Assembly: GCA_022792815.1 (NCBI GenBank)
Contig: JAAWBS010000021.1
Coordinates: 1 to 64,000, forward strand
From: Hungatella sp.
GTDB taxonomy: Bacteria; Bacillota; Clostridia; Lachnospirales; Lachnospiraceae
Length of the DNA stretch: 64,000 nucleotides
Reading direction: 5' to 3'
Shown: piece by piece, positions 14,520 to 23,767 of the stretch
Position numbering within the stretch: the first letter of the stretch is position 1
Layout: each line of letters starts with the position of its first letter
The notes under the pieces: model-generated
What the model was told of the DNA's origin: nothing
What the model saw: the letters and a program-made list of their open reading frames with translations, nothing else
Database searches by the model: none
Position numbers and translations under genes: made by a program

Positions 14520-17099
14520 TCATCGGCACTTCAGCCGGCTCATGACCTGGAACATGTTTCTGATGTCCACCGGCTTCGCCAGATGTTCGTTCATTCCGGC
14601 GTCCTTTGCCAGCGCCACATCCTCCTCAAACGCGTTGGCCGACAACGCTATAATGGGCACAGTCCTGGCATCTGACCGGTCCAGGCCGCGGATCACGCGG
14701 GTCGCCTCATATCCGCTCATAACCGGCATCATCAAATCCATGAGCACACAGTCAAAGGCGCCTGGGTCGGAGGCCGCGAATGCATCCACAGCAGCTTTTC
14801 CGTCGTTTGCGGTCACAACCTCCGCTCCCGCCTCCGTCAGCATGAAATCCACAATTTCGCAGTTGATCTCATTATCCTCTACCAGGAGGACACGCATCCC
14901 GGCGATATCTGCCCGCCCATCCTGCTCCTTTGCAGGACGTGCACACCAGGTCTGATCCACCTGAATAGGCAGACTAATCTGAATCACACTGCCTCTGCCG
15001 ATCTGACTGTCCACCTCGATGGTTCCCTTCATCTGGTCTACCAGCTTCTTCACCATGGTCATGCCGAGTCCGGCGCCCTTATAATGGGTTCTGGCGTCCT
15101 GATGTTCCTGGGTAAACAATTCAAAAATGTGGTTTTTGAAATCCTCGCCGATACCAATTCCCGTATCTTCGATTATAAATCGGTAGTTTGCAGTGTCGTC
15201 CCGGCAGGCAGTCTCCTCTGCCCGAACCAGCACAGAACCATGGGGACGGTTATACTTGAGCGCGTTATCGATGACATTCATCAAAATCTGCTTCAAGTAC
15301 AGCGGATTTCCGATCAACTTCCTGTGCCCCAAGTCCTCCTCCAAAGCCAGCCGGATTCCCGCCTCTTCTGCCTGGACAGACAAGATGGTGATACAGGTGT
15401 CCAATATATCATGAAGGTCAAAGGGCTCCGACACTTCCTCCGGGCTTTTGCCGTCCAGTTTACTGACCTGGAGCACATCGTTGACCAGGGACAGCAGATG
15501 CTCTGCCGACACACGGATTTTTTTCCGACACACTCTCTGCCGCTCCGCGTCATCCTGACTCTTTTCCTGGATGGCCAGCATCCCCATAATCCCGTTGATC
15601 GGGGTACGGAGATCATGGGACATATGGGAGAGGAATTCGCTCTTTGCCGAATTGGCCCGCCGTACTTTTTCCAGAAGCTCCATGATATCCTGCTCCTGTT
15701 TCCTTCTCGTCACCATCGTCTCCGTGATGTCCTGATGATATCCGTTCAGACAAACACCCGGTTTTTTGAATGTTTTGTCCGGCACTCCGCCGCAGCGGAC
15801 ATAAATTTTCCCCAGTTCCGGATGATTCCATGGGTAGATCACCTCGGAACGCCCGGTTTCCAAGATCTCCCTCACCGATTCCTGCACCATCTCCACATAG
15901 TCCGGATCAATGCTCTCAAACCAGTGCCGATAGCACTCCTCCGGCTCGATCTCATCCGGCACCCCCAGAAGGATCCGCATAGTCCGGTCCGGGTACATCC
16001 TGGGCGGGCAGCCTTCCTCCAGCTCGATGGTCCAGATACCGGTTCTGGCTCCCTCCAGAATGTCCTCTAAACTTTGTCTTGCCTCCAGCTTGTACTTCTC
16101 CTCCTGCTCCACCACGGCGTTGACATCCCGCAGGGCTAAAATCGCGCAGTTTTCTTCCTTGGCCTTCTCGAAAGCGGAAAAGTGGATCTCCATGTGCTTC
16201 AGTCCTTGAGAACTGTCTTTCACCTGATAGCGGACATAGAACTTTTTCTTTATCCTGAGTTTGGCCAGCACATAGTCTTTTTTCGTCACGGTGCGGAGCC
16301 GTTCCTGGTCCCGGGGAATCACATATCGGGAGATGTACCGCTCTATGGCAGTCTCATAGTCATCCCTCAAATCGGCGGCCAAATCCATACTCATCCCCTC
16401 GCTGTCCCGGTAGATCTCACATTCGCCTGTATCAAAGTTCACCTGATAGATGCCCATGTAATCCACGCTGAGAGCATGAAGCACATTATAGCTCCTCTTT
16501 TGAAGCTCCCGGACCAGGTTGCGCCGCCTCAGAGAGGACACGATAAAATATGCCGCAGTCTGCAGCATATTGGAAGCATACTCCAGCTGCTTCACAGGCG
16601 GATTGTCCACGCCGTAAAATCCGATGATCTTTTTGCCGTCATAGAGAGGAACCACCACAAGGGAATGGATGTTCTGCCGCTTCAGGTTCTCATACTGCAG
16701 AGGCTCCGTCTCACGGATATCTTCCAGGCGCCCGATGACAATATGCCTTCCTATGTGGAAATTCCGATACCAGCTGGCACATACCTCCGGGGGAACATTC
16801 TGAAGATTATCCTTTTCCGGCTCCACTCCGGCGGCCGCCCACTCATAGGTGTTGTCATCGCCGCCGGACTCATTTCGTTCAAATATATAGGTCCGCTCCC
16901 CATTCAGGGCTTTTCCCAGGTGCTTTAACAGCACCTCCAGGGACTGGTCCGGAGTCTCCTCCATCAAGGCAATGCGAAGTCCCTCATTGATGATGGCTTC
17001 CAGATTCTGAACGCTCCTCACACTGCCGGGATGCTCATGGTCCCCGATGGCCGGCGCACTTTTGCCGGTTTGTTCAAAAATTTCCCTTGAGTCGTTCAT
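14520..17099 (-). CDS. Soluble hybrid sensor histidine kinase (GAF-PAS-HisKA-HATPase-REC)
   Basis: An 859-aa hybrid kinase. Order: an N-terminal GAF-like domain (about 35-190; GKIIGFYGVDNP), a PAS-like region (about 200-330), a second PAS (about 340-460), a HisKA dimerisation helix with phospho-acceptor His495 in SHMSHDLRTPING, an HATPase domain with NVIDNALKYN, EDTGIGIGED and GAGLGMTMVKKL, and a C-terminal receiver with Asp788 in CVLMDLMMPVMSGYEAT and the conserved Lys in HLAKPVD. No signal peptide or membrane helix is visible, so it senses something in the cytoplasm. No HPt or response regulator lies beside it. It has its own promoter. Confidence 0.92.
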   Translation of the reverse strand: MNDSREIFEQTGKSAPAIGDHEHPGSVRSVQNLEAIINEGLRIALMEETPDQSLEVLLKHLGKALNGERTYIFERNESGGDDNTYEWAAAGVEPEKDNLQNVPPEVCASWYRNFHIGRHIVIGRLEDIRETEPLQYENLKRQNIHSLVVVPLYDGKKIIGFYGVDNPPVKQLEYASNMLQTAAYFIVSSLRRRNLVRELQKRSYNVLHALSVDYMGIYQVNFDTGECEIYRDSEGMSMDLAADLRDDYETAIERYISRYVIPRDQERLRTVTKKDYVLAKLRIKKKFYVRYQVKDSSQGLKHMEIHFSAFEKAKEENCAILALRDVNAVVEQEEKYKLEARQSLEDILEGARTGIWTIELEEGCPPRMYPDRTMRILLGVPDEIEPEECYRHWFESIDPDYVEMVQESVREILETGRSEVIYPWNHPELGKIYVRCGGVPDKTFKKPGVCLNGYHQDITETMVTRRKQEQDIMELLEKVRRANSAKSEFLSHMSHDLRTPINGIMGMLAIQEKSQDDAERQRVCRKKIRVSAEHLLSLVNDVLQVSKLDGKSPEEVSEPFDLHDILDTCITILSVQAEEAGIRLALEEDLGHRKLIGNPLYLKQILMNVIDNALKYNRPHGSVLVRAEETACRDDTANYRFIIEDTGIGIGEDFKNHIFELFTQEHQDARTHYKGAGLGMTMVKKLVDQMKGTIEVDSQIGRGSVIQISLPIQVDQTWCARPAKEQDGRADIAGMRVLLVEDNEINCEIVDFMLTEAGAEVVTANDGKAAVDAFAASDPGAFDCVLMDLMMPVMSGYEATRVIRGLDRSDARTVPIIALSANAFEEDVALAKDAGMNEHLAKPVDIRNMFQVMSRLKCR

Positions 17100-17175
17100 A
17101 CTCCGCTGTCCTCCATGTCTCTTCTGATCACTGAATCCATCTGTTTTCTATTGTCAGTGTTTCCTGTGTCAGTAT

Positions 17176-17205
17176 ATCATACCATACAAAAGCCGCCGAC
17201 TGCAA
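17176..17205 (-). promoter_or_regulatory. Candidate promoter of the hybrid kinase
   Basis: TTGCAG (17200-17205) and TATGAT (17176-17181) on the minus strand, 18 bases apart, about 76 bases before the start codon; an overlapping TATACT could also serve. Confidence 0.45.
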
Positions 17206-17235
17206 TCGGGTTTTTTTCTATATTTTGTAAAAAAG

Positions 17236-17272
17236 CAATAAGTTTTGCAGCTGTAAACCGCAAAACTTATTG
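17236..17272 (-). terminator. Strong intrinsic terminator of the Tad/surface-protein transcript
   Basis: A perfect 13-bp stem, CAATAAGTTTTGC (17236-17248) and GCAAAACTTATTG (17260-17272), followed on the minus strand by CTTTTTT. It begins 47 bases after the stop of the surface-protein fragment and ends the whole leftward Tad unit. Confidence 0.88.
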
Positions 17273-17318
17273 TACATATCGCTATTTCAAAATTATTTTT
17301 TATTGCATAACAGTGGCT

Positions 17319-18392
17319 CTACTTTGCGCTCCCGTCCCAGACCCCCTGTGCGTCAACCTGAAATCCGTCCGGTGTCCTGCCGTCCCGATACAGGGCGCCG
17401 TAAGGCTTAGAGCCGCTTGCCCCGTTATAATTCCAGTTTCCGCTAATCGGGTCAAACACCCAGACAGGTTTTGCGGATACCCCGTTTAAATAATACCAGC
17501 TGCCGTCGATCTGTCTCCATCCCGCCGCCAGTCTTCCTGTCTCCGGTTCCATATAATAGGTCTGTCTATCCTGAGGATCTGTATACCATCCTGTCTGCAT
17601 TCCGCTGTCTATGGAAGAAAGATACCAGCTGCCCAGCTGATAATCATAGACCCAGCCGGATTTCAGCCTTCCGTCAGCTCCAAATGGATACCAGGAGCCG
17701 TTGATCTTTTCCCACAATACCTGCTCCGTGACTGTTCCGGGTTCCTCTTCGTTCCGGTATCCTGCTGCCATGGTCCCGTCCGCATAGATCAACTTCCAGA
17801 AGCCATCCTCCAAAAGCCAGCGGGAATAGCCCGCCTCCTCCCCTGTGATGATTCCGTTTGAGGAATGGACATATCCTTTCTTGGGATCTCGAGTGATCAT
17901 GGAGCTTCCCGCAGAAGTTCGGCCTGCGCTGCTGCTTCCACCGCCTCCTCCGCTGTTTCCGCCATTGGAGGTGTCTCCGCTACCTCCCTGACTGTCATCA
18001 TCATCGTCGTTTTCTCCCGTCACTTTGTAATTCTGTGCCGCCCTTTTCAGTTCCCCTGTGTCTTTGGTCCGAAACTCCATACCAAGAGTATGTGTCCCAG
18101 ACGCATTGGAACCTTTGAGGGTCTGACTCCTGACGGTAATCCTGGTGCTGCCGGATTCGGCCCTATAGTCCACATCCCTCTCCAGTTTTGCACCGTCCAG
18201 GAACAGATTCTCGAACTCTTCATAGATGCCCTCCGATATCATCAGATGATCCTCATTGGAGTCTAAAGAGATGTCGGGCACTCGGCGGGTCAGCTCATAT
18301 CCTTGGTCCGTGGCAGATTCCACGTTGGCGTCCGTGTTCTCGATGACCGTCAGGGTAAACTCCTTTTCGCTTTCGCCGAAATGTCGGATCCT
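17319..18392 (-). pseudogene. Cell-wall-binding surface protein fragment lacking its N-terminus
   Basis: The frame is open from 18392 (just after a TAA at 18393-18395) to a stop at 17319. It has no signal peptide, and the only usable start, GTG 18323, has no ribosome site. The sequence already reads like a beta-rich surface domain upstream of that GTG (EKEFTLTVIENTDAN). Then come a surface-type domain (FENLFLDGAKL, YRAESGSTRITVR), an acidic and Gly/Ser-rich linker, and about six Trp/Tyr-rich choline/glucan-binding type repeats (GWRQIDGSWYYLNG). Such repeats hold proteins on the cell wall. Its front overlaps, in another frame, the end of the TadE-like gene, which also looks truncated. A deletion or frameshift joined the two. 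If translated at all, it would be from GTG 18323 (334 aa). Confidence 0.65.
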
Positions 18393-19035
18393 TTAGAAAT
18401 AATTTTAACATGTGGATTTCTAAATCGTACTCTACCACGATATCAATCATGCGATATTCTTGATCTTGAAACATCTGGCTTTTTCCAAAATCCAATCCTG
18501 ATATCCCGTTTTTTACCCCAAAATATTTCAGATAACTGTCAGCATCCTGGCCATGATATCCGGAAAAACTTTCGTCCAGATATACTTCTATCAAGCCGTC
18601 AGAGATCACTTTTATCAGCAATGACTTAGCGGCTCCTTCTGTCTCCTCGATTCCCAGATAGACAAATCCCCGCAGCAAGGCTTTGGGATCACTGGCAAGC
18701 TCCCGAACAGAGCCTGCCAATTTGCGTCCTTCTGCTGCCCCCAGCTGATCAAGAAACTCATTTAAATCATGGATTGTACTGTCCAACTTAGCCGTATGGG
18801 CGTCAATATCCTTTTTCAATCCTAAATCTGCCCCTCTCACACCGAGAACCTGATAAAAATAAGTATAACAGGACAGCTCATTTCCCATCTGATACAGAGC
18901 GAACTGAATCTTGTTGTGTACTGCAAAAATATTGATAAAGGAAATGATTCCCATGATCGCAAGGATAAAAGGTACAAGCCCCAGCACTGCCTCTACTGTG
19001 AGCATCCCCTCTTCTCTTCGCCCCTCTGTTTTCAT
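18295..19035 (-). CDS. TadE/TadG-like pseudopilin, 3' end altered
   Basis: A 246-aa protein with a prepilin-like N-terminus: EEG followed by MLTVEAVLGLVPFILAIMGI, where cleavage after Gly and Glu at +5 fit TadV-type processing. The rest is a periplasmic-style domain. From about residue 213 (after MLKLFLKDPTF) the sequence turns into Arg/Gly/His-rich low-quality residues (RRKRKGVYPDGHREHGRQRG) that are read out of frame from the downstream surface-protein gene. The native C-terminus therefore seems lost. The start at 19035 has AAAGGTGG eight bases upstream. It is the last pilus gene of the operon; minor pseudopilins of this kind help assemble Flp pili. Confidence 0.75.
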   Translation of the reverse strand: MKTEGRREEGMLTVEAVLGLVPFILAIMGIISFINIFAVHNKIQFALYQMGNELSCYTYFYQVLGVRGADLGLKKDIDAHTAKLDSTIHDLNEFLDQLGAAEGRKLAGSVRELASDPKALLRGFVYLGIEETEGAAKSLLIKVISDGLIEVYLDESFSGYHGQDADSYLKYFGVKNGISGLDFGKSQMFQDQEYRMIDIVVEYDLEIHMLKLFLKDPTFRRKRKGVYPDGHREHGRQRGICHGPRI

Positions 19036-19051
19036 CTTTTGACCACCTTTC

Positions 19052-21550
19052 TCAATACCCCCGTATCACGGAATATCCAAAGTATTGATCTTCCAAAGAT
19101 TCGATCAGCGTCTCCACGTTCGTGCCGGAAAAATATATCTGAGCAATGTTCTCAGGCAGTACCACAAAATCTGCTTTCACTTTACAAGTGCTCTTGATCG
19201 CGGTCACGGTATCTGACATCTTAAACTCCAAAGAGGTCAGCTCACCACTGCTGTTCATGGCCTGATTCACATTTAATGTGATCAGATTGGCAGTTCTGGA
19301 AAGCAACGTATTATCATCTACCAAAAGACACAGAAGCACATATAAATAATCTTCGTAAGAGAGGGCAGGCTTTTTTCCCGAGGAATCTTTTCCTATGGTT
19401 ATTCCCAGAAGGCTTTCCAATGCTTCCTTAGATTCCAGATCTCCTAACTCCGTTTTAAGGAGAACCACATCTTCCCGTTTTTTCAAAGCGCTCCAGTCTT
19501 CCGCAGTTTCTATGGTGGCCACTGCCATACGCAGTGCGCCGCTGACAGCTACGCGGATCAGAGGTGCAGCCGCTGCGCCGACTCCTGTAGACGCGGCTGC
19601 AGAAGCTGCCGCATCTGCGATCACACGGATCGTGTCATTGATCTCCTTAATGGTATATGTGGACACAAAATTCATAGTCAGGCGTACACCGCAGATAATA
19701 TTTCTTGTCTCATTCAGGTTTGAGACCGACTTATTGTGTCCTCCAAACAGATATTCCAATTCTGCGCCATATAAATAATTTACGTCTGGCGACATCTTTA
19801 CTTTTGTCAAACTGTAATCCGCATAATTATCGTCAGCCTCCTCCTCAGGCGGCCTGATTCCGGATACACGACTGGAAAACATGCCAAAATCATAAGAAGT
19901 CACAAGAAATTTATCCACTACATTACTTCCAGCTTTGGAAAGTGCCTCGAAAGACAATCCGCCGGAAAAATAGTCTGTCAGTTTCGGAACATTGGATGAA
20001 ACCGTTCCGCTGCTCTTCAGCTGTGAGGCCAATTTTTTTGATATATCTCTTGCAGCGGTCTTCTCATCCCCATCCAATCCCTTCTCTGCATCTTCCTGAG
20101 CTTTGTTGGCTCTCTTTATCTCCTTCTTACCCGCGTTTTTATCTCCGTTTTCATCTCCATCCACTTCACACATCTGCCTTAATTGAGAATAGAAGTCCCC
20201 TTTATCTTCTCTAAAATCATACCATACCAAAGGGACCGTTCCTGGCCATGGACTGCTCTTGGGTTCTGCTTCTCCTGAGACAATCTTATCTCTTATCTGA
20301 TCCAGTTCCTTGACCTCACGCTTCATCACATCATGGTTGCTATTGTTTAGCCCTTTGTCATCATGAACAGCATCGATCAGTTCATATGTCTCCCGAAAAT
20401 CGTCTGCGAGAGACAGGATCTGGTTAAGCTGTGCGACCTCTTCCCGAATTCCCTCCTGCACTTCCCGGGAGCATCCTGACAGCTGACTCTCCAGCCGCTG
20501 AATCTGCTCATTTAGTCTCTGCAAAGTCGTCTCCAGCTCCTTCGTCCTTTTTCCAAGCAGATCGATGACACGGGCTGTATTGTCAAAATCAATAGGTGAA
20601 CTGTCATGATTACCGGCTGCCCGGGATAAGGAAAGAAACTCTTCTTTTAGATCCTTTTTATATTTATCTGCATCAAACTCTGAGAACCGTACATAGATAT
20701 CCTCTTTCTCTGCCAAATTCTCAGAATTGTCATCGTCACCGGAATGATCGCTTTCGCTGCTGTCTGCATTATCTTCAAACTCTCTTAGGATCGCTTCAAT
20801 GTCTGATCGGTGTTCCAAATAATAGACATAGTCATCATATTCATCGCTCTCTATGACTTCTGTCATTTTTTTACTGTATTCTTCAAAAGCTTCCTGACGT
20901 CCTTTTAGATAAGAAGGGTAGGCAGCCAGTTTTTTTAATTCCTCATAATACTCATCGATTGATCCAAGCGCTTTGGCACTGCTGTCCGTGATGTCGGATC
21001 GCTCCTCCATCGCTTCCATATCTGCGGAGAGAGAGTCAAATTGCTTCAATGACCCCAGAATCCCGGTCTCATCCAGGACCTCCTCGACGATGCGGTATCT
21101 CATAAAGTCACTGATCTGTGTCATCAGTACATTGTTGTTGGACAGGCTGGCACCTTCGATCTTTTCATAGAACACTTCCATATCTGCGTATTGATAGGGC
21201 ATGAAGCCAGTCAGTCCTTTTTCATCCTTATTGGGATTAAACGAATAAGAGGCATATTCTGCCATCTTTTCTACAGCTTCCATGCCTTCCTTATTCTGCG
21301 TCACAGCAAACAGTCCGTACAGCTGTTTCAGAAGATTATCAAACTCGCTTAAAACCGCAGCCCCATAGGCATCTGCCGCCATAGCAGCCTGGGAACTGTA
21401 CATCTTTAATCTTGCCACATCTACCATAACACCGGTGATCGCCACTACCGGAACCATGATCATAATGACAAACACTGTAATCATTCCCTGGTTTTTTCGT
21501 GTTCTTCTCTCTGTCCTTTTCGCCTTCCGCTTTTTCTCTGTTCCCCTCAT
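19052..21550 (-). CDS. Large Tad-locus membrane-anchored protein (DUF5702/TadG-like)
   Basis: An 832-aa protein with a very basic start, then NQGMITVFVIMIMVPVVAITGVMVD, a TadG-like anchor helix that may be cleaved after Gly. The long extracytoplasmic part has coiled-coil stretches (about 320-390, LEDELETTLQRLNEQIQRLES-like helices), an acidic DSSESDHSGDDDNSEN patch, and a second hydrophobic Ala-rich stretch near 620-680. Clostridial Tad loci regularly carry one such giant, usually called DUF5702; the role in pilus assembly is not known. It sits between the TadE-like gene (46 bases upstream) and the altered TadE-like gene (16 bases downstream). Confidence 0.8.
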   Translation of the reverse strand: MRGTEKKRKAKRTERRTRKNQGMITVFVIMIMVPVVAITGVMVDVARLKMYSSQAAMAADAYGAAVLSEFDNLLKQLYGLFAVTQNKEGMEAVEKMAEYASYSFNPNKDEKGLTGFMPYQYADMEVFYEKIEGASLSNNNVLMTQISDFMRYRIVEEVLDETGILGSLKQFDSLSADMEAMEERSDITDSSAKALGSIDEYYEELKKLAAYPSYLKGRQEAFEEYSKKMTEVIESDEYDDYVYYLEHRSDIEAILREFEDNADSSESDHSGDDDNSENLAEKEDIYVRFSEFDADKYKKDLKEEFLSLSRAAGNHDSSPIDFDNTARVIDLLGKRTKELETTLQRLNEQIQRLESQLSGCSREVQEGIREEVAQLNQILSLADDFRETYELIDAVHDDKGLNNSNHDVMKREVKELDQIRDKIVSGEAEPKSSPWPGTVPLVWYDFREDKGDFYSQLRQMCEVDGDENGDKNAGKKEIKRANKAQEDAEKGLDGDEKTAARDISKKLASQLKSSGTVSSNVPKLTDYFSGGLSFEALSKAGSNVVDKFLVTSYDFGMFSSRVSGIRPPEEEADDNYADYSLTKVKMSPDVNYLYGAELEYLFGGHNKSVSNLNETRNIICGVRLTMNFVSTYTIKEINDTIRVIADAAASAAASTGVGAAAAPLIRVAVSGALRMAVATIETAEDWSALKKREDVVLLKTELGDLESKEALESLLGITIGKDSSGKKPALSYEDYLYVLLCLLVDDNTLLSRTANLITLNVNQAMNSSGELTSLEFKMSDTVTAIKSTCKVKADFVVLPENIAQIYFSGTNVETLIESLEDQYFGYSVIRGY

Positions 21551-21596
21551 CTTACACAGGCACTCCTGTCATTTTCTTTCCATTTTTGCGCGTGGG

Positions 21597-22262
21597 CTAC
21601 GCACCTAACATATCTTTCATCTTTTTATAGGCTTTCGAAATATTGGCCGCAAGATCTTTGGCCATGGTTCCCAATTTGGTATCTTCCAACAGATCAACCG
21701 CATAGTCTACGTCTCGAATCACATTGTCATGATCGACCACCGCCACCCGGGCTGTAGCCGATATCCTATATTCCCTGTCGATTCCCAAGAGGTGAAAATC
21801 AATGGGAGCCGAGACCTTCTGCACAGCAGTCACTTCAAACTGCTTCAAATACACATAATTGCTGTAATCTATGGTCAGCTCCAGGTCATCTTCAAAAATC
21901 ATCCCCCCTGCCACAGACCGAAAATATTGTTCAAATCCCTCTTTGGAATTCAGATGATTCCCGTCTCCAAACATTCCTCTATAAGGACTTAAGGGCTGGG
22001 CGGCAGAATAACTGTTTCCTGCCCCCATATACTCCTTATCTCCCTGGATATAACTCAGCTTCTCTGTCTTCGACACATAGGTATCTGTCACGGTGTTCTT
22101 GTAGTAGACTAGAGATGTCTCCAGACAGGCTTGAAGATGAGCTCTCTGAAACAAGAAGAGAGACAGATACAGCAAAAGAAACACACTTAGACACCCGATA
22201 GGCAGTATGACAGCGGCTTCAACTTCAACAGAGCCCTGGTTTCTATATGTTTTTGATTGCAT
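21597..22262 (-). CDS. TadE-like pseudopilin
   Basis: A 221-aa protein with NQG followed by SVEVEAAVILPIGCLSVFLL: a prepilin-type site with Glu at +5 and a hydrophobic helix, as in TadE/TadF. The remainder is a folded extracytoplasmic domain. The ATG at 22262 has GGAGGG six bases upstream; in-frame ATGs farther up lack a site. It follows the Flp1-like pilin gene by 32 bases. It is expected to be processed by a TadV-type peptidase, which is not encoded in this window. Confidence 0.85.
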   Translation of the reverse strand: MQSKTYRNQGSVEVEAAVILPIGCLSVFLLLYLSLFLFQRAHLQACLETSLVYYKNTVTDTYVSKTEKLSYIQGDKEYMGAGNSYSAAQPLSPYRGMFGDGNHLNSKEGFEQYFRSVAGGMIFEDDLELTIDYSNYVYLKQFEVTAVQKVSAPIDFHLLGIDREYRISATARVAVVDHDNVIRDVDYAVDLLEDTKLGTMAKDLAANISKAYKKMKDMLGA

Positions 22263-22294
22263 ATCTGTCCCTCCTTCCATTGTTTTTCTGTCTG

Positions 22295-22519
22295 TCAATA
22301 ATTAAACTTGGTAGCAAAAATCGTGTCCATCATGTCATTCAGCCATGTTTTCAACTTATCCCAAAAAAAGGAAATAATGAGAACAACCATCAGTAAAATA
22401 ATAATCGTCGCCACCACATTCGAGACACCGCTTTGGGAATCAAGGAAATCTTTTACCTTTTCTCTCGCCTTCACTCCCCAGACCATGACATAGATACACA
22501 AATTGTCGATCGCATCCAT
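22295..22519 (-). CDS. flp: Flp1-like major pilin
   Basis: A 74-aa protein, MDAIDNLCIYVMVWG..., with a charged middle and a single long hydrophobic helix (SNVVATIIILLMVVLIISFF) after SQSG, then an amphipathic tail (WLNDMMDTIFA). Size, position between tadC and a TadE-like gene, and the Gly-before-helix pattern fit the Flp1-like pilin of clostridial Tad systems. The ATG at 22519 has GGAGGG six bases upstream. The 144 bases between it and tadC contain no other gene that I can support. Confidence 0.85.
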   Translation of the reverse strand: MDAIDNLCIYVMVWGVKAREKVKDFLDSQSGVSNVVATIIILLMVVLIISFFWDKLKTWLNDMMDTIFATKFNY

Positions 22520-22663
22520 CTTCTTCCCTCCTACTTGTAATTTTTCCGTTCCCTCTCTGCAATACAACCAATCAAAAGAGCCGAATGTCTTCCTGCTATA
22601 TGAATACATTCATCTGCCTCGTGCAAACAAGCACTCCGCTTTTTATCATCACCCTGCCCTGCC

Positions 22664-23755
22664 TTATAGGTTGAAGCCGGACATGGCCGGGACGATAATC
22701 ACAATCAAGATTCCTCTAAACATGAGCATCGTCGGGATAAACAGCTTATTTTGTACAACCTCTCCCATACGCCTGGTATTATGCTTTTTATCCAGCCAGC
22801 ACTCGTCATTGATGGCTTTCAAATCGCCGGCCAGATTGGCGTTGCCTGCCGTGTAGCTTTTGGCCACGATGGTCACCATCTTATCCAGATATTTGTTGTC
22901 ACAGCGGCACTTAAGCCTGGTCAGCGCCTCCTGTATAGTAGCTGCCTGGTTCATCTCTCTGATCACCAGCCTAAACTCCCGATATATGAGAGAATCGCCG
23001 CTGACTGCTGCCTCCTCCATGGCTTTGGTGATACTCATTCCTGCAGTAACCAGAAGCGCGATCTCAGAGATGGCATTGGGGAATCCCTGATCGATCTCCT
23101 CCTGTCTTTTTCGGGCTTTCACCCGAAGATCGTCATATGGAAGATAGCCATAGAGAGTGGGACATGCAAATCCTGCAGACATAGCCGCAACCACCGCTGC
23201 CGTGCTCTTCCCCATGGATATCATAAGCACCCCAAGAAAACAGGACACAATCCCCCCTGCAAAGAGAAAAGAGAACAGGGATGCTATCAGAAAATAGGCG
23301 TACAGAAAAGAATTCTTCTTCCCACTGGTCTCCTGATTCCTCTCCAGTTCGACATAACCAGTATGTTCACAGCTGACTGTCAGTTTTCTCAGAAGATCAT
23401 TGTTGCCGTCGATTTTGAGATCTTCAAGAATCTGATAGCCAAACAGTGTGATACAGTCAAGGACTGTAAACTTCTGTCCTGACAGATACTTGTCCTCATT
23501 GTCCTGATACTCTGCAATCTGTTTCTCCCACTCCTTTACTTTCTTTGCTGCCCTTTTTGCTTTTACCGTGCCATATTTCCGATTGTTTTCTATGAATTCC
23601 TCTTTCTTTTCCGTCAGCGTCTGCCTGGCAAACCGATATCTCCATGCCTTCGACAGAACGATTTGAGCCGCCTCCGCTTTTCCAGCCCTTCCGGACTCTG
23701 CAAGTAAAAACAAAGAGGCAGCCATCATGCCGCACAGCAATAATATGGTCATCAT
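22664..23755 (-). CDS. tadC: Tad secretion inner-membrane platform protein TadC
   Basis: A 363-aa type II secretion F-domain protein. It has an N-terminal membrane helix, a cytoplasmic charged region, two central helices (YFLIASLFSFLFAGGIVSCF; VLMISMGKSTAAVVAAM), the F-domain helices (GFPNAISEIALLVTAGMSITKAMEEA) and a final C-terminal membrane segment ending IVIIVPAMSGFNL. TadB and TadC form the platform on which the CpaF ATPase acts. It starts with ATGATG at 23755, eight bases from AGGAGG, and 12 bases after tadB. Confidence 0.9.
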   Translation of the reverse strand: MMTILLLCGMMAASLFLLAESGRAGKAEAAQIVLSKAWRYRFARQTLTEKKEEFIENNRKYGTVKAKRAAKKVKEWEKQIAEYQDNEDKYLSGQKFTVLDCITLFGYQILEDLKIDGNNDLLRKLTVSCEHTGYVELERNQETSGKKNSFLYAYFLIASLFSFLFAGGIVSCFLGVLMISMGKSTAAVVAAMSAGFACPTLYGYLPYDDLRVKARKRQEEIDQGFPNAISEIALLVTAGMSITKAMEEAAVSGDSLIYREFRLVIREMNQAATIQEALTRLKCRCDNKYLDKMVTIVAKSYTAGNANLAGDLKAINDECWLDKKHNTRRMGEVVQNKLFIPTMLMFRGILIVIIVPAMSGFNL

Positions 23756-23767
23756 AGGCTTTTCCTC

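Noticed and set aside
18386-18391. GGATCC at the broken gene junction as a sign of a cloning artefact
   Set aside because: A six-base site is expected by chance, and there is no vector sequence; but it cannot be fully excluded without resequencing.
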